Assembly: GCF_031851795.1 (NCBI RefSeq)
Contig: NZ_CP134696.1
Coordinates: 868,001-932,000, forward strand
Direction: 5' to 3'
DNA length: 64,000 nt
DNA from: Pontibacter sp. G13
Lineage (GTDB): Bacteria > Bacteroidota > Bacteroidia > J057
Made by a program: the position numbers and the translations under genes. Numbering within the stretch: the stretch's first letter is position 1; each line of letters starts with the position of its first letter. This document shows, piece after piece, positions 34,892 to 43,829 of this stretch. The notes under the pieces were generated by a model, which had not been told where the DNA came from, did not search any database, and saw only the letters and a program-made list of their open reading frames with translations.

Positions 34892-37036
34892 TTACATTTT
34901 CTTGGGCTCAGTTTTCTTTCCATCAAACCTGTCAAATAAATTTTCCCATAGCAAATAGGAACTATCTTCAATTTTAGCAGAAAGATTGTCAATTCTATTA
35001 AATATTTCCTTTGCAAGATCAACTTTCCACCCCTTAATTAATTCTACACCATTTGTATCTGCCCAATTTTCGATTTGAGGGATGATAGGTAATTTACCAT
35101 CATGCATATCTTCAAAATAGCTTTCCCCCCTATACATTCGATCAATCGTTTGTATTATAATTTTATCTGGAAGTAAATCTTCAATTTCAAAAGCACCAGT
35201 TCCTAAAATCTCCTCAACTTCGATAACTCTTTGTTCAGATTCTTTATACTTACCTGATAAAAGCTTTGACTTAAACTGTTTCCCTTGTTGATCTGAATCT
35301 AAAAAAACTATAGGTAATGTACCATCTCTAGAAGATACTAATTTACTAACTGGCCCCATTCCTTTTACCCCTCCAGTTGGTATGAACACAAACTCTTTAA
35401 AAGTTTTTAATTTCCCATTTCCAAAAAGTAAACGCTTTATCAGATTTAGATAAATCTGATCACTTACGCCTTCGACTAAAATTGGATTGCATCCTAATAA
35501 CAGGGTATCTGAAACAGTTAATCCCAATGCTGCGTGGACGGGATAAATTGATTTTTCTGATTCAGTTTCGTTATGCCTCAAGTTTGATGTGATCTCACTA
35601 CGCCCAGTAGTTTTATTCAGATACACAGCTTTCACATTGGATAAATTATCAATATCAACCAAAAATGGAGAATGAGAGGTATATATAAGTTGATTATCAA
35701 TGGATAGTTTTTTGAAAAATTTAGCCAAATCATATTGAGCGATAGGGTGCAAAGAAAGACCTGGCTCATCTAACAATAGGATAGCATTGCTATGCCCCTC
35801 CTTTGTTTCGACAAGGAACACTAAAAAAAAACTAAAAAACCATTGCAGACCTCTACTTCTACCTTCAAGTTCTATTTTTTCTGGTCGTAAACTATCCGAA
35901 ACATTTATCCGAAAATGATTACCATCTACCTGAAAATCAAAAATATAATCACCTTGCTGCCACCACTGTTTAAAGTTTTTAGTAAGGTTAGTTGCAGCAG
36001 ATCTTAATAATACTCCCCTTTCTCTTTTTTTATCTGCCCATTCATTAATTTCTTCTTCAGACAGATCCTCTTCATATTCAGAAATTACATTATTATAATT
36101 ATTAGTTTTCCTAATAATTACACGCCTATCATTACCTAGCTCATAAATCTCTTTTGGTGATAATTTTACGTACTTAAAAAGTACTTCCATTGTTCGCTTT
36201 TTAGCTCTTGCAGATTCTGTTAAGTCTGTACGCTCATCCTCTTTTATAACTCTTGGTAAATAAATTTCACTGTCTAGATTCCCATAGTCTGAATAATAAA
36301 CAAACCTTGGGAGAGAATTTAAAATAGATTCTTTTATCTCAGCTTCAACATGAACTACTTTTCCATCAAAAGCATCTATGAATCTTTCTATTCCTGTCAA
36401 CAAAAAGTCTTTAAAGAAAGTAGGCAACTTAACTTTGCGACCGAAACCATTTTCAACTAGTTCAGTTATGTCAGACTTAATATTTTCAATAACCGGTCTA
36501 TTAATTACTTCATGAGTCAAATATTCTTCGATCTTTTTAAAGGTCAATTCGACTTTTCCTTTTATATCATCCTTTTCTTTGATGTAAAATTCCTTCCGAT
36601 TTAGAGATACAAAAAAGTCATCTATAATTGATTTAACTCTATCTGTGGGAAATTCTTCAATTTTTGTGTAAGGAAATGAGATATAGAATTCACCACTATA
36701 ATTTCGCTGTACAAGTACTGTTTTGACTTGTTCAAGATCACAAGACAAAGATTGACTAACTGAACTTGCTAAATCTTCAGATAATTCAAAATCAGCCTTA
36801 ACAAAAATATCGCTTTTATGACCGTTTGATTGGAACTCACTATAAATTTGTCTTGGAAAGTCATCAAGCGGAATTATAGGCTCTCCATTAGCTGGATTCA
36901 ATTTCCAGAGTGCAGCTAATAAGTTTGTCTTTCCTGCTTCATTTGTACCTATAAGGCAAGTATTATCACTAACACTTATCCAATCACTTTCTTCTATGGA
37001 TCGAAAATTTTTTACTTTAAATCTTTTTAATTTCAT
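34892..37036 (-). CDS. OLD-family ATP-dependent endonuclease (AAA + TOPRIM)
   Basis: The 714-residue protein has an SMC-like ATPase: Walker A GTNEAGKTN (residues 30-38), a long helical middle, the signature LEGRSRGLQWFFSFF, and Walker B ILLLDEPGLSLHP. It is followed by a TOPRIM nuclease domain (LVEGVSDQIYL with the catalytic Glu, then VFLDSDQQG with the Asp pair). This is the OLD architecture, to which phage P2 Old and Gabija GajA belong; such proteins cleave DNA and often act in antiphage defence. No UvrD-like GajB partner is adjacent, so it would be a stand-alone class. The gene is AT-rich and lies at the right end of the cassette-like array. Confidence 0.9.
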   Translation of the reverse strand: MKLKRFKVKNFRSIEESDWISVSDNTCLIGTNEAGKTNLLAALWKLNPANGEPIIPLDDFPRQIYSEFQSNGHKSDIFVKADFELSEDLASSVSQSLSCDLEQVKTVLVQRNYSGEFYISFPYTKIEEFPTDRVKSIIDDFFVSLNRKEFYIKEKDDIKGKVELTFKKIEEYLTHEVINRPVIENIKSDITELVENGFGRKVKLPTFFKDFLLTGIERFIDAFDGKVVHVEAEIKESILNSLPRFVYYSDYGNLDSEIYLPRVIKEDERTDLTESARAKKRTMEVLFKYVKLSPKEIYELGNDRRVIIRKTNNYNNVISEYEEDLSEEEINEWADKKRERGVLLRSAATNLTKNFKQWWQQGDYIFDFQVDGNHFRINVSDSLRPEKIELEGRSRGLQWFFSFFLVFLVETKEGHSNAILLLDEPGLSLHPIAQYDLAKFFKKLSIDNQLIYTSHSPFLVDIDNLSNVKAVYLNKTTGRSEITSNLRHNETESEKSIYPVHAALGLTVSDTLLLGCNPILVEGVSDQIYLNLIKRLLFGNGKLKTFKEFVFIPTGGVKGMGPVSKLVSSRDGTLPIVFLDSDQQGKQFKSKLLSGKYKESEQRVIEVEEILGTGAFEIEDLLPDKIIIQTIDRMYRGESYFEDMHDGKLPIIPQIENWADTNGVELIKGWKVDLAKEIFNRIDNLSAKIEDSSYLLWENLFDRFDGKKTEPKKM

Positions 37037-37611
37037 TTTTTTGATCAGGTTAATTAATTAAATACAACCAGAGTACCTACCCAATATACCACATATCCAC
37101 AAAAAAATATCCAACATCCCATACTAGTTGACCATACCACTCACAATAATTACACACACAACACACAAGATACTGGCAACCAGCACCATAAAAACACCCC
37201 TACTTTTAATTTTTTAAACAAAAACTCTTTGCATGAACCTGTATAAAACGCCTTTCTACACTAAAAACACCTATCGACATATCCAACTTTCGAAGCACTC
37301 CCCTTGGGTGCGGCTGGCTGGTGCGGGGTGAGGAGGCTGGAAGGTAAGGCTTTGCCGCAGTCTCGGAGCTCGCGGAGAGACCGAGCGACCAGCGAGCCTG
37401 AAAGCGTCCGGCCCGGCGACCTGTATGCCCAGCGATGTCCTATTTGCCTGATTCGCCGGGACACCCCCAAATCCTCCTAAGCTTCGCATTCTGCCAAAAG
37501 GATCTCTGGGGAAAAAGCCTGAGCTCTGTTGCTCAGTTTCCCAAAAGGTCCCGATCCAACCATTTACAGGAGATCTGAGTTTTCAGTCTACTAACCGTTA
37601 ATGCATTGGAT
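37037..37611. other. Intergenic region with weak array element and dispersed repeat
   Basis: The left half is very AT-rich; at 37080-37125 it keeps fragments of the array upstream element (CAATATA, ATCCA, ACTAGTTGA). Composition changes sharply near 37290, where the dispersed repeat starts, marking the right border of the AT-rich region. No gene is supported. Confidence 0.5.
37306..37480. repeat. Copy 2 of the dispersed intergenic repeat
   Basis: It shares GGTGCGGCTG, the exact 16-mer CGAGCGACCAGCGAGC and a tail with CCAAATCC with the copy at 11078-11290, in the same order and orientation. It also holds AAGGTAAGGCTTTGCCGCAG and GGAGCTCGCGG blocks. Both copies lie between genes. Confidence 0.6.
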
Positions 37612-38457
37612 ATGAACCTCACACGAATCGGATGTGTGCTGTGCCTATTGTTCGGGGGCATGAGCTGGGCACAACAGGCGATGGATCAATTGACCAAAAC
37701 CAACGGGGAAACCATCGAGGTGGAAGTCACGGCCGTATCGCCGCATAGCATCGAATACCATTACCCCAATGAGCATGCGACGTACTCGATCCTCAAGTCG
37801 GATGTCGCGACGATCCGGTTTGCCAATGGCCGGACCCAGAACTTCGAGGCAGCACCCGCTCCGCCTCCGGTTGTCGCCAATCGCGACCCCAAAATCAGCG
37901 GGGAATTCCATGCGAATGTGCCGATCGACCAAAACCTGGCCGCCATCCTGCCCTTCAAGTACTGGGACGAGGGCAATCTCAACGCGGACTTGGGCAAACG
38001 GGCTCAGTCAGCGGCCTACCGATATGCGCTGGATCATCCGGACAAATTCTCCTGCAAATTTCAAGACCCCAACTCCACGAATAGCCTACTGGCCAAAAAC
38101 GGGATCGAGCTCGGAAATCTGGACCAATATTCCGCTACTGACCTGGCCCATCTATTGGGCGTGGGCTATGTCGTCATGGGTACGGTGACGCGGGATAAAA
38201 AGAGTGTCTCGTCCAGCACCAGCACCTTTGGGTCCGAGGAATCTGAACAGACGCGCGTCAAAAACAAGACCGACTATTACTCCGGTGGAACGACGACCAC
38301 CACTCGCCAATTCCAGAATACGGTAGACCTTTCGATCCTCGATGCATCGGGGCAAACGCTGTACACGGATAGCAGGACGGCATTTTGGGACAATCAGGAT
38401 TCCTACCAAGACGCGATCCGTCACATGATGAAAAAATCACCGATCCATCAGAAGTAG
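37612..38457 (+). CDS. Exported hypothetical protein, possibly CsgG/FlgO-like
   Basis: The protein (about 281 residues from ATG 37612) has a signal peptide ending MSWAQ, an N-terminal segment like a protein-binding beta domain (GETIEVEVTAVSPHSIEY), a Pro-rich linker and a C-terminal alpha/beta part. That part contains LAHLLGVGYVVMGTVTRDKKS, which resembles the strand-turn of CsgG/FlgO-type outer-membrane proteins. A Ser/Thr-rich loop (SSSTSTFGSE, GGTTTTTR) follows. The family assignment is weak and the function unknown. Confidence 0.7.
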   Translation: MNLTRIGCVLCLLFGGMSWAQQAMDQLTKTNGETIEVEVTAVSPHSIEYHYPNEHATYSILKSDVATIRFANGRTQNFEAAPAPPPVVANRDPKISGEFHANVPIDQNLAAILPFKYWDEGNLNADLGKRAQSAAYRYALDHPDKFSCKFQDPNSTNSLLAKNGIELGNLDQYSATDLAHLLGVGYVVMGTVTRDKKSVSSSTSTFGSEESEQTRVKNKTDYYSGGTTTTTRQFQNTVDLSILDASGQTLYTDSRTAFWDNQDSYQDAIRHMMKKSPIHQK

Positions 38458-38655
38458 CGGGGGCATTCAAGGGCTGCAAACTAGCCGTTAATAAACCAAC
38501 AAATCTTGCACAAAAGAGCAAGCGTGTTTGGCGTAGGAGCCTTGTTCTGGTATATTGTAAAATGGAGGTTGCTCCTATGTAGCTGGACAAAGGGCTGTTT
38601 CACCTTTTGATCAGCGGTCTTTTTTGATGGAATTCTGCCGGAAACTACTTGCCCC

Positions 38656-39633
38656 ATGCCTTCCCAGAACGCCCTTACCACCCAAATTTCCGAATCTACG
38701 ATGTTGTACAGCACCCACTCCCTCAAAGATCTCATCACGGCCATCAAAGAACGTAAGGTGATCTTGTTTGTCGGAGGCGGCGTATCGATGAATCTAGGCC
38801 TACCCTCCTGGGACAGCCTGATCGACAAATTGGCGCGGGATCTCGGCTACGAGACGGAGCATTTCCGGGGATTGGCCGATCGGTTGATGCTGGCGGAATA
38901 CTACCAGATGAACAAGGGGATCGGTTCCTTGCGCAGCTGGATGGACCGCAAGTGGCACAACATGGACAATGTCAATATCCGCGAGTCCCGCATTCACCAG
39001 CTGATCGTAGAACTGAATTTCCCGATCATCTACACCACGAATTACGACCGCTGGATCGAGTTTGCCTTTGATGCCTATGACCGCGACTACATCAAAATTG
39101 CGGATGTGACCGACCTCAAGAACATCGAGGAAGGCACCACACAGATCATCAAATATCACGGGGATTTCGACCACGATGACAGCATTGTCCTGACGGAGAC
39201 CAGCTATTTTGAACGGTTGGATTTCGAGACACCGCTGGACCTGAAGCTGCGTGCGGACGTATTGGGGAGATCGATCCTGTTTATCGGATACAGCATTTCG
39301 GACATCAACATCCGCTACCTGCTCTACAAGCTGAACCGCATGTGGGAGCGCGCCACGAAACAGGGCGCCAAGCCCAAATCGTTCATTTTGCTGATGAAGC
39401 CCAATCCAGTCTTGGAACAAGTCCTGGAGAACCGTGGGATCACGACGTTGATCAGCACGTATGAAGACCCCAAAAAGGGGTTGACGGACTTTTTGGAAGT
39501 CCTGTACAACGAGACGCGGGAAGATTCTCCACTGACAAGCGGAAAAGTCTCAGGGCCTGATGCGCCTGAAAGCTGGACCTCCCCTTCGGAGGATGAATCC
39601 GGCGCTAAGAATCACGATGGTTTCGTCCTCTGA
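38656..39633 (+). CDS. SIR2-domain protein, candidate antiphage NADase
   Basis: The 325-residue protein has a SIR2-like fold: nucleotide-binding FVGGGVSMNLGLPSW (residues ~39-52, with GGG in place of the usual GAG), the catalytic-site YTTNYD, the His in KYHGDF, and the GYSISDINIRYLL block. This is the SIR2_2 group found in many defence systems (ThsA, Dsr, SIR2-HerA and others), where it depletes NAD+ when phage is sensed. No clear effector partner is adjacent; it may be a stand-alone protein. A Met at 38701 is an alternative start. Its 3' end overlaps the convergent receiver-like gene by 29 bases. Confidence 0.83.
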   Translation: MPSQNALTTQISESTMLYSTHSLKDLITAIKERKVILFVGGGVSMNLGLPSWDSLIDKLARDLGYETEHFRGLADRLMLAEYYQMNKGIGSLRSWMDRKWHNMDNVNIRESRIHQLIVELNFPIIYTTNYDRWIEFAFDAYDRDYIKIADVTDLKNIEEGTTQIIKYHGDFDHDDSIVLTETSYFERLDFETPLDLKLRADVLGRSILFIGYSISDINIRYLLYKLNRMWERATKQGAKPKSFILLMKPNPVLEQVLENRGITTLISTYEDPKKGLTDFLEVLYNETREDSPLTSGKVSGPDAPESWTSPSEDESGAKNHDGFVL

Positions 39634-40219
39634 TGAGGTTGCGCATACGGAGGAGCAACTCATTGAATTGGTCCATTTCGAGCGCCACTTCTTCTCGCTT
39701 GGAATCGGCGGGAGCCTGATCGGACAAGAAAGACCGGATTTGGTCCAATCCTTCGAGATTCTCGCGGATTTCCTTGAGGATACGCATGTGGGTGAGTTGT
39801 TCTCTCGATCCTTGATGCAGGGTGAGGGCGGCTTCGAATACGTAGGGAATCATCTCGACATCTTCTCTCGACACGCAAATGGATGCTCCTTGCCGTTCGA
39901 GGAATTCCAGATCTTTGCACTCCAAATCTTCCTCAAAGAACACAAATGGCACCTGTGGATATAGCCTTTGGGCGAATAGAAGGGCCTCCCTTCCGGTGAA
40001 TTCGGGAGCAGGTCGGTCTACGATGATGATATGAGGAATGAATGACAGCAGGCGGCTGACAAAATCTTTTCTTGTGCTAATGGTATCTGTGCGTACTTCG
40101 TATCCAGCTGATTGAAGGTGTTCTTTCAAATTTTCAGCAGAGCAAGCTAGTTCTTGGATGATCAACACCCTAAGGTGCCGCTCAAGGTACTGGCTTTTTG
40201 CGTGGGCCAACAAGTTCAT
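39605..40219 (-). CDS. Degenerate response-regulator receiver protein
   Basis: The 204-residue protein resembles a CheY-like receiver (LRVLIIQELACSAENLKEHLQ, PHIIIVDRPAPEFTGREALLFA) but the first acidic pair is replaced (IQE). The phospho-acceptor Asp could be the one in VDRP; no strong Thr/Ser-Lys pair is evident. The C-terminal ~60 residues are predicted helical and charged, with no output domain I recognise. It may be a pseudo-receiver used for protein contact. The end overlaps the SIR2 gene. Confidence 0.7.
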   Translation of the reverse strand: MNLLAHAKSQYLERHLRVLIIQELACSAENLKEHLQSAGYEVRTDTISTRKDFVSRLLSFIPHIIIVDRPAPEFTGREALLFAQRLYPQVPFVFFEEDLECKDLEFLERQGASICVSREDVEMIPYVFEAALTLHQGSREQLTHMRILKEIRENLEGLDQIRSFLSDQAPADSKREEVALEMDQFNELLLRMRNLIRGRNHRDS

Positions 40220-40498
40220 GGTGTAAAGTCGTCTCAGGTGATCAAGTCAGAGTAGGGGCCGAATGTGCGACCCAGCAGTAGGTTGAGGAAGTTGCAAATC
40301 CAGTATAACCATTCCGCGGTATAAATGAAGGAAAGCGAAAGGTTTATACGAAAATTGAAGTAGCCTATGATTCATCGGAAAAGCCGACTAGGTGACTGAC
40401 TACCATTCCAATATGCATGGGCAAAATCCCTTGATCAATCCAGAAACTCGCTTGAACTTGCGGATGCATTTCCTACCATTTCCCCAAAATAGCACGCA

Positions 40499-41161
40499 TT
40501 AAATGGCGCCGGGGCGATCCAAACTTACGAGGGAAACATGCAAGTGATCGGCGGTTCCCACATGTCTCAGCGTATTGAATCCCATGAGTGAAAAGTAGGC
40601 TTTGAGGAGATTATTGCGGAATTCGCTGCGGCCATTGGTACGGAGATCCATGGCATGGACCCAGCCATCGGATTGTGGATAGTGTAAGGAATGCTTCTTG
40701 GAGGAAAGGCCCATCTTGCCGTAATCTTCCTGCCCACGAGCCATATCGGTCACGAGAAGATCTTGATCCAACCACATCAGGGTACCAGTCGCAATCCGGA
40801 GATAAGGGTGAAGCGAGGTGTATTCTGACCTGACCTCTTCGGTCTTGGCGTTTTTGCCGGAGAGGTTGATGAGGGTATTGCCGAGATACACCCCCATGAG
40901 GAGCAGCACGATGAATGCTTTGAATTTGATGGAAGTCCGTGTCATTTTATTGGGACCGATGAGCCAATCATAGACCATGGCCACATACACCAGCAGGATG
41001 AAGAATACGAGGGCAAACATCAAGACCAGCGCCAGTGAGAAGTGCCACTCATAGTGAGCGTACAGCAGGACGGACCCTCTGATCAGCAGCCAGAAAGGAA
41101 GGACCAGCATCAAGGTCAGCTGGAAAATGAGCGATATGAATTTCTTGAAAAATGTTCCCAT
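40499..41161 (-). CDS. Membrane protein with M15-like zinc-binding motifs
   Basis: From the Met at 41161 (MGTFFKKF) the protein has 220 residues and three to four transmembrane segments (residues ~12-30, 36-60, 80-95), then a soluble C-terminal domain. That domain holds SDGWVHAMDLRTNG and TADHLHVSL, whose His, Asp and His spacing resembles the D,D-peptidase M15/hedgehog-type zinc site. The fit is by motif only, and the open frame upstream to 41326 is probably not coding. If correct it would be a membrane-bound peptidoglycan peptidase, which fits the nearby amidase gene. Confidence 0.55.
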   Translation of the reverse strand: MGTFFKKFISLIFQLTLMLVLPFWLLIRGSVLLYAHYEWHFSLALVLMFALVFFILLVYVAMVYDWLIGPNKMTRTSIKFKAFIVLLLMGVYLGNTLINLSGKNAKTEEVRSEYTSLHPYLRIATGTLMWLDQDLLVTDMARGQEDYGKMGLSSKKHSLHYPQSDGWVHAMDLRTNGRSEFRNNLLKAYFSLMGFNTLRHVGTADHLHVSLVSLDRPGAI

Positions 41162-41508
41162 AGCAACTTTCAAATCCGAGCATGGTCGTTGCACAAAAAA
41201 ACGACAAATCTCGACGCTTGATTGATTGTGATACACGAAGATAGATGTTGGCGCACCAAAAATTGTTGGAACGAAGCGCTTCGAAAAATCGCCGATTTCG
41301 GATTTTTTTCTATTTTTCGTTGTCAAAGAAGCTGTGTTCCATTTGTAGACTCAGCAGCAAACGCTCATTTCCACCGCCTCCAATAGCCATTTATTCGACC
41401 ATACAAGCACTATGATCTATCCCAATGGCGTATTGAAAAGTCAAGAATGGCCGTTTTTGCTTCAACATATTTCCTTTAGACGGCTTCAAAAATAGCAGAT
41501 TCAACCCT
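41162..41508. other. Intergenic region between divergent genes
   Basis: About 350 bases separate the M15-like gene (leftward) and the amidase gene (rightward). It should contain both promoters, but I found no clear TAnnTTTG match. No gene is supported. Confidence 0.45.
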
Positions 41509-42795
41509 ATGAATATCCGGAAAATGCTCTCCTGCTGGCTCTTGTTGTCAGGACTTGTCACTTCGTTATTTGCACAGACCAACCAGCCGCATTTGATCGT
41601 CAAAGCTCAGAAAGGGGATGGTGTATTGGCTCTACTTTCGAAATATCAAATCCGCTCAACGTGCAATATCGATTACTTCTATCAGATCAACCAACTGAAG
41701 AAAGGGGCTGGTCTCATCGCTGAACGGGAATATTACCTCCCCATATTCGTCTACAACTACAACGGCAAGAGCATTCGCAGCACCACCGATATCCATGAGC
41801 TTCCCTGGGCGCAGAAAATCCAGAAGTACAACGAGCTGATGCATGCAGGGGGCCTCAAATCAGGTGACTACCGGGAGGATCTCAAACTCTGGGTGCCCTA
41901 CAACCAAATCTATTGCAAATCAGAGCCATTCGACCTACTGGAAGCGGCAGGAGCTTCCATTTCGCAAGTCGCCTCCACTTCCACTCCCTCCAATACCCGC
42001 CTGCAAAGAGGCGTACAACCTGCTTCCAATTCTCCAGCCCGTGGATCGGTCTTGCGTGGCGTATACCCGATCTTTGGGCCCAACTATGCCAGGGTTCCCT
42101 TGGAGAGCGATGAGCTTCGAGGCCAAGTCTACTACATCGTCGGTGGCCACGGCGGCCCCGATCCGGGCGCAGTCGGAAACTACAACAACCAAAGCCTCTG
42201 TGAGGATGAATACGCCTACGACATTGCGTTACGCTTGGCCCGAAATCTACTCGCCAATGGCGCAACGGTCTACATTATCACCAGAGATGATGATGATGGC
42301 ATCCGGGAAGGAGAGGTTTTGCCTTGCGACAAGGATGAAACCTGCTGGCTGGATCAGGAAATTCCAGTCAGTCAAGTTGCTCGACTGAACCAGCGTTCTC
42401 ACGCGGTCAATAGCCTCTATCGGAAAAATATCAAGCAGGGCGTAACGTACCAGCGAATGATCGTGATCCATGTCGATGCAGGCACGAAGAGTAGGAAGAT
42501 TGACATGTACTATTACTACAAGCGGGGAGACCAAGCCGGCAAGGCATTCACGGATCAAATCAAGAAGACCATCAAGGCCAAATACGAATACTATCGCAAG
42601 GATCGGGGGTATTCTGGAACGGTCAGCACGCGGGATCTTCACATGCTGAGGGAAACAGATGTGCCCGCAGTATTCATCGAACTTGGGAACATCAAAAATC
42701 CCGTAGATCAAGGTCGTTTTGTGGTCGAAGGAAATCGTCAGCTAGTGGCCAATTGGCTATTCGAGGGAATTGTAGCAGATCCCAATCGTCCATAA
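41509..42795 (+). CDS. N-acetylmuramoyl-L-alanine amidase (Amidase_3)
   Basis: The 428-residue protein has a signal peptide ending LFAQ, an N-terminal ~170-residue region with a LysM-like first segment (HLIVKAQKGDGVLALLSKYQI), then an Amidase_3 zinc domain. Its ligands are His in VGGHGGPDPGA, Glu in LCEDEYAYDIALRLA and His in IHVDAG; the catalytic Glu is in VFIELGNIKNP. These enzymes split the amide between muramic acid and L-Ala in peptidoglycan, usually at cell division. Full-length domain, no missing catalytic residue. Confidence 0.92.
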   Translation: MNIRKMLSCWLLLSGLVTSLFAQTNQPHLIVKAQKGDGVLALLSKYQIRSTCNIDYFYQINQLKKGAGLIAEREYYLPIFVYNYNGKSIRSTTDIHELPWAQKIQKYNELMHAGGLKSGDYREDLKLWVPYNQIYCKSEPFDLLEAAGASISQVASTSTPSNTRLQRGVQPASNSPARGSVLRGVYPIFGPNYARVPLESDELRGQVYYIVGGHGGPDPGAVGNYNNQSLCEDEYAYDIALRLARNLLANGATVYIITRDDDDGIREGEVLPCDKDETCWLDQEIPVSQVARLNQRSHAVNSLYRKNIKQGVTYQRMIVIHVDAGTKSRKIDMYYYYKRGDQAGKAFTDQIKKTIKAKYEYYRKDRGYSGTVSTRDLHMLRETDVPAVFIELGNIKNPVDQGRFVVEGNRQLVANWLFEGIVADPNRP

Positions 42796-42813
42796 TCGTG
42801 CAAAATCAAGACA

Positions 42814-43803
42814 TTACCGAGGAGGCTGGTTTTCGCTGGCCTCCTCTTTCTTTTTGCGCTTGCTGAACCCCACAATGATTTTGTCGGATTGAATTTGCTG
42901 AAGAACTGCATTCAAGCGGATCACCAAGGAATCCACCTGGGTGGCAAATTGCGGGTCTTGGAGGGCTTTTCCGACAAACGAACGTTCATCCTGCGCATCC
43001 GCCAGAAGCCCTTCCATCTCTTGGGTCAATCCTCGAAGCTCTCCCACCAAGGCACTGGATTGGTCCAGCACGGTATCGACCTGCCCAATCAATCCGCTGT
43101 TTTCTATTTCTGCTGACCAATCATCCACCCGACCGGCTACACGTTCGGCGACCGTAGCCAAGCTATCCATTCGATTCATCCAACCCGCCACCTGCTCAGG
43201 TTTGATTTGCCGATCCAATTCAGCAGTCCAGCGATCTAGGCGGCTGACGGTTTGGCTCAGTTGAACCATCATCTGTCCCAAGAGGCGAGGATCAATTTCC
43301 GCTGCCATGGATTGTGCGTATCCTCCCAGCGAATCGACCCTTCCCATCAGTTGTTGGACATTGACCTCCGACATTTGAGTCATCATATCCCCGGCCATGG
43401 AGAAGCCGGTTGAAAAATCTGGACTTGCACGACCGATCAATTCAGACCCAGATGTCCAAGGTGTGGCTGAACTCCCCAGAAATAGCTCAATCTGCTTACC
43501 GCCCATGAGTTCCTTGATCTGAATCTCAGCGGTGGCGTCGGATTGCACTTGGAGGGACTCATCTACACTCGCCCACACCACCACTCGGTCCGAAAAGGGC
43601 TGAATAGCCTCTACACGCCCAACCTGATACCCTCGGACCTGCACAGGATCGCCCACCAAGAGGCCATTGACCTGTTCGAAACGAATCGGATAGGAGATCG
43701 CGGAGGGGGCGAAAATATGGAGTCTCTGGGTCCAAGCGATCAACAGGTAGATCATGAGGACTCCCAACAGGACGGTCAGGCCAACTTTGATTTCTCGAGT
43801 CAA
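42814..43803 (-). CDS. MCE/MlaD-family lipid transport protein
   Basis: The 329-residue protein has one N-terminal transmembrane helix (residues 8-24), then an MCE domain (YPIRFEQVNGLLVGDPVQVRGYQVGRVEAI, IQIKELMGGKQIEL) and a long helical C-terminal part with heptad-like Leu pattern. MCE proteins form hexameric lipid channels between the membranes. In Bacteroidota they accompany MlaE/MlaF genes, which are not present here. It is the last gene of a probable three-gene minus-strand operon (27 bases after the adenosyltransferase). Confidence 0.88.
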   Translation of the reverse strand: MTREIKVGLTVLLGVLMIYLLIAWTQRLHIFAPSAISYPIRFEQVNGLLVGDPVQVRGYQVGRVEAIQPFSDRVVVWASVDESLQVQSDATAEIQIKELMGGKQIELFLGSSATPWTSGSELIGRASPDFSTGFSMAGDMMTQMSEVNVQQLMGRVDSLGGYAQSMAAEIDPRLLGQMMVQLSQTVSRLDRWTAELDRQIKPEQVAGWMNRMDSLATVAERVAGRVDDWSAEIENSGLIGQVDTVLDQSSALVGELRGLTQEMEGLLADAQDERSFVGKALQDPQFATQVDSLVIRLNAVLQQIQSDKIIVGFSKRKKKEEASENQPPR

Positions 43804-43829
43804 GCGGATCGGTATTCAGGGGTTGAAAA

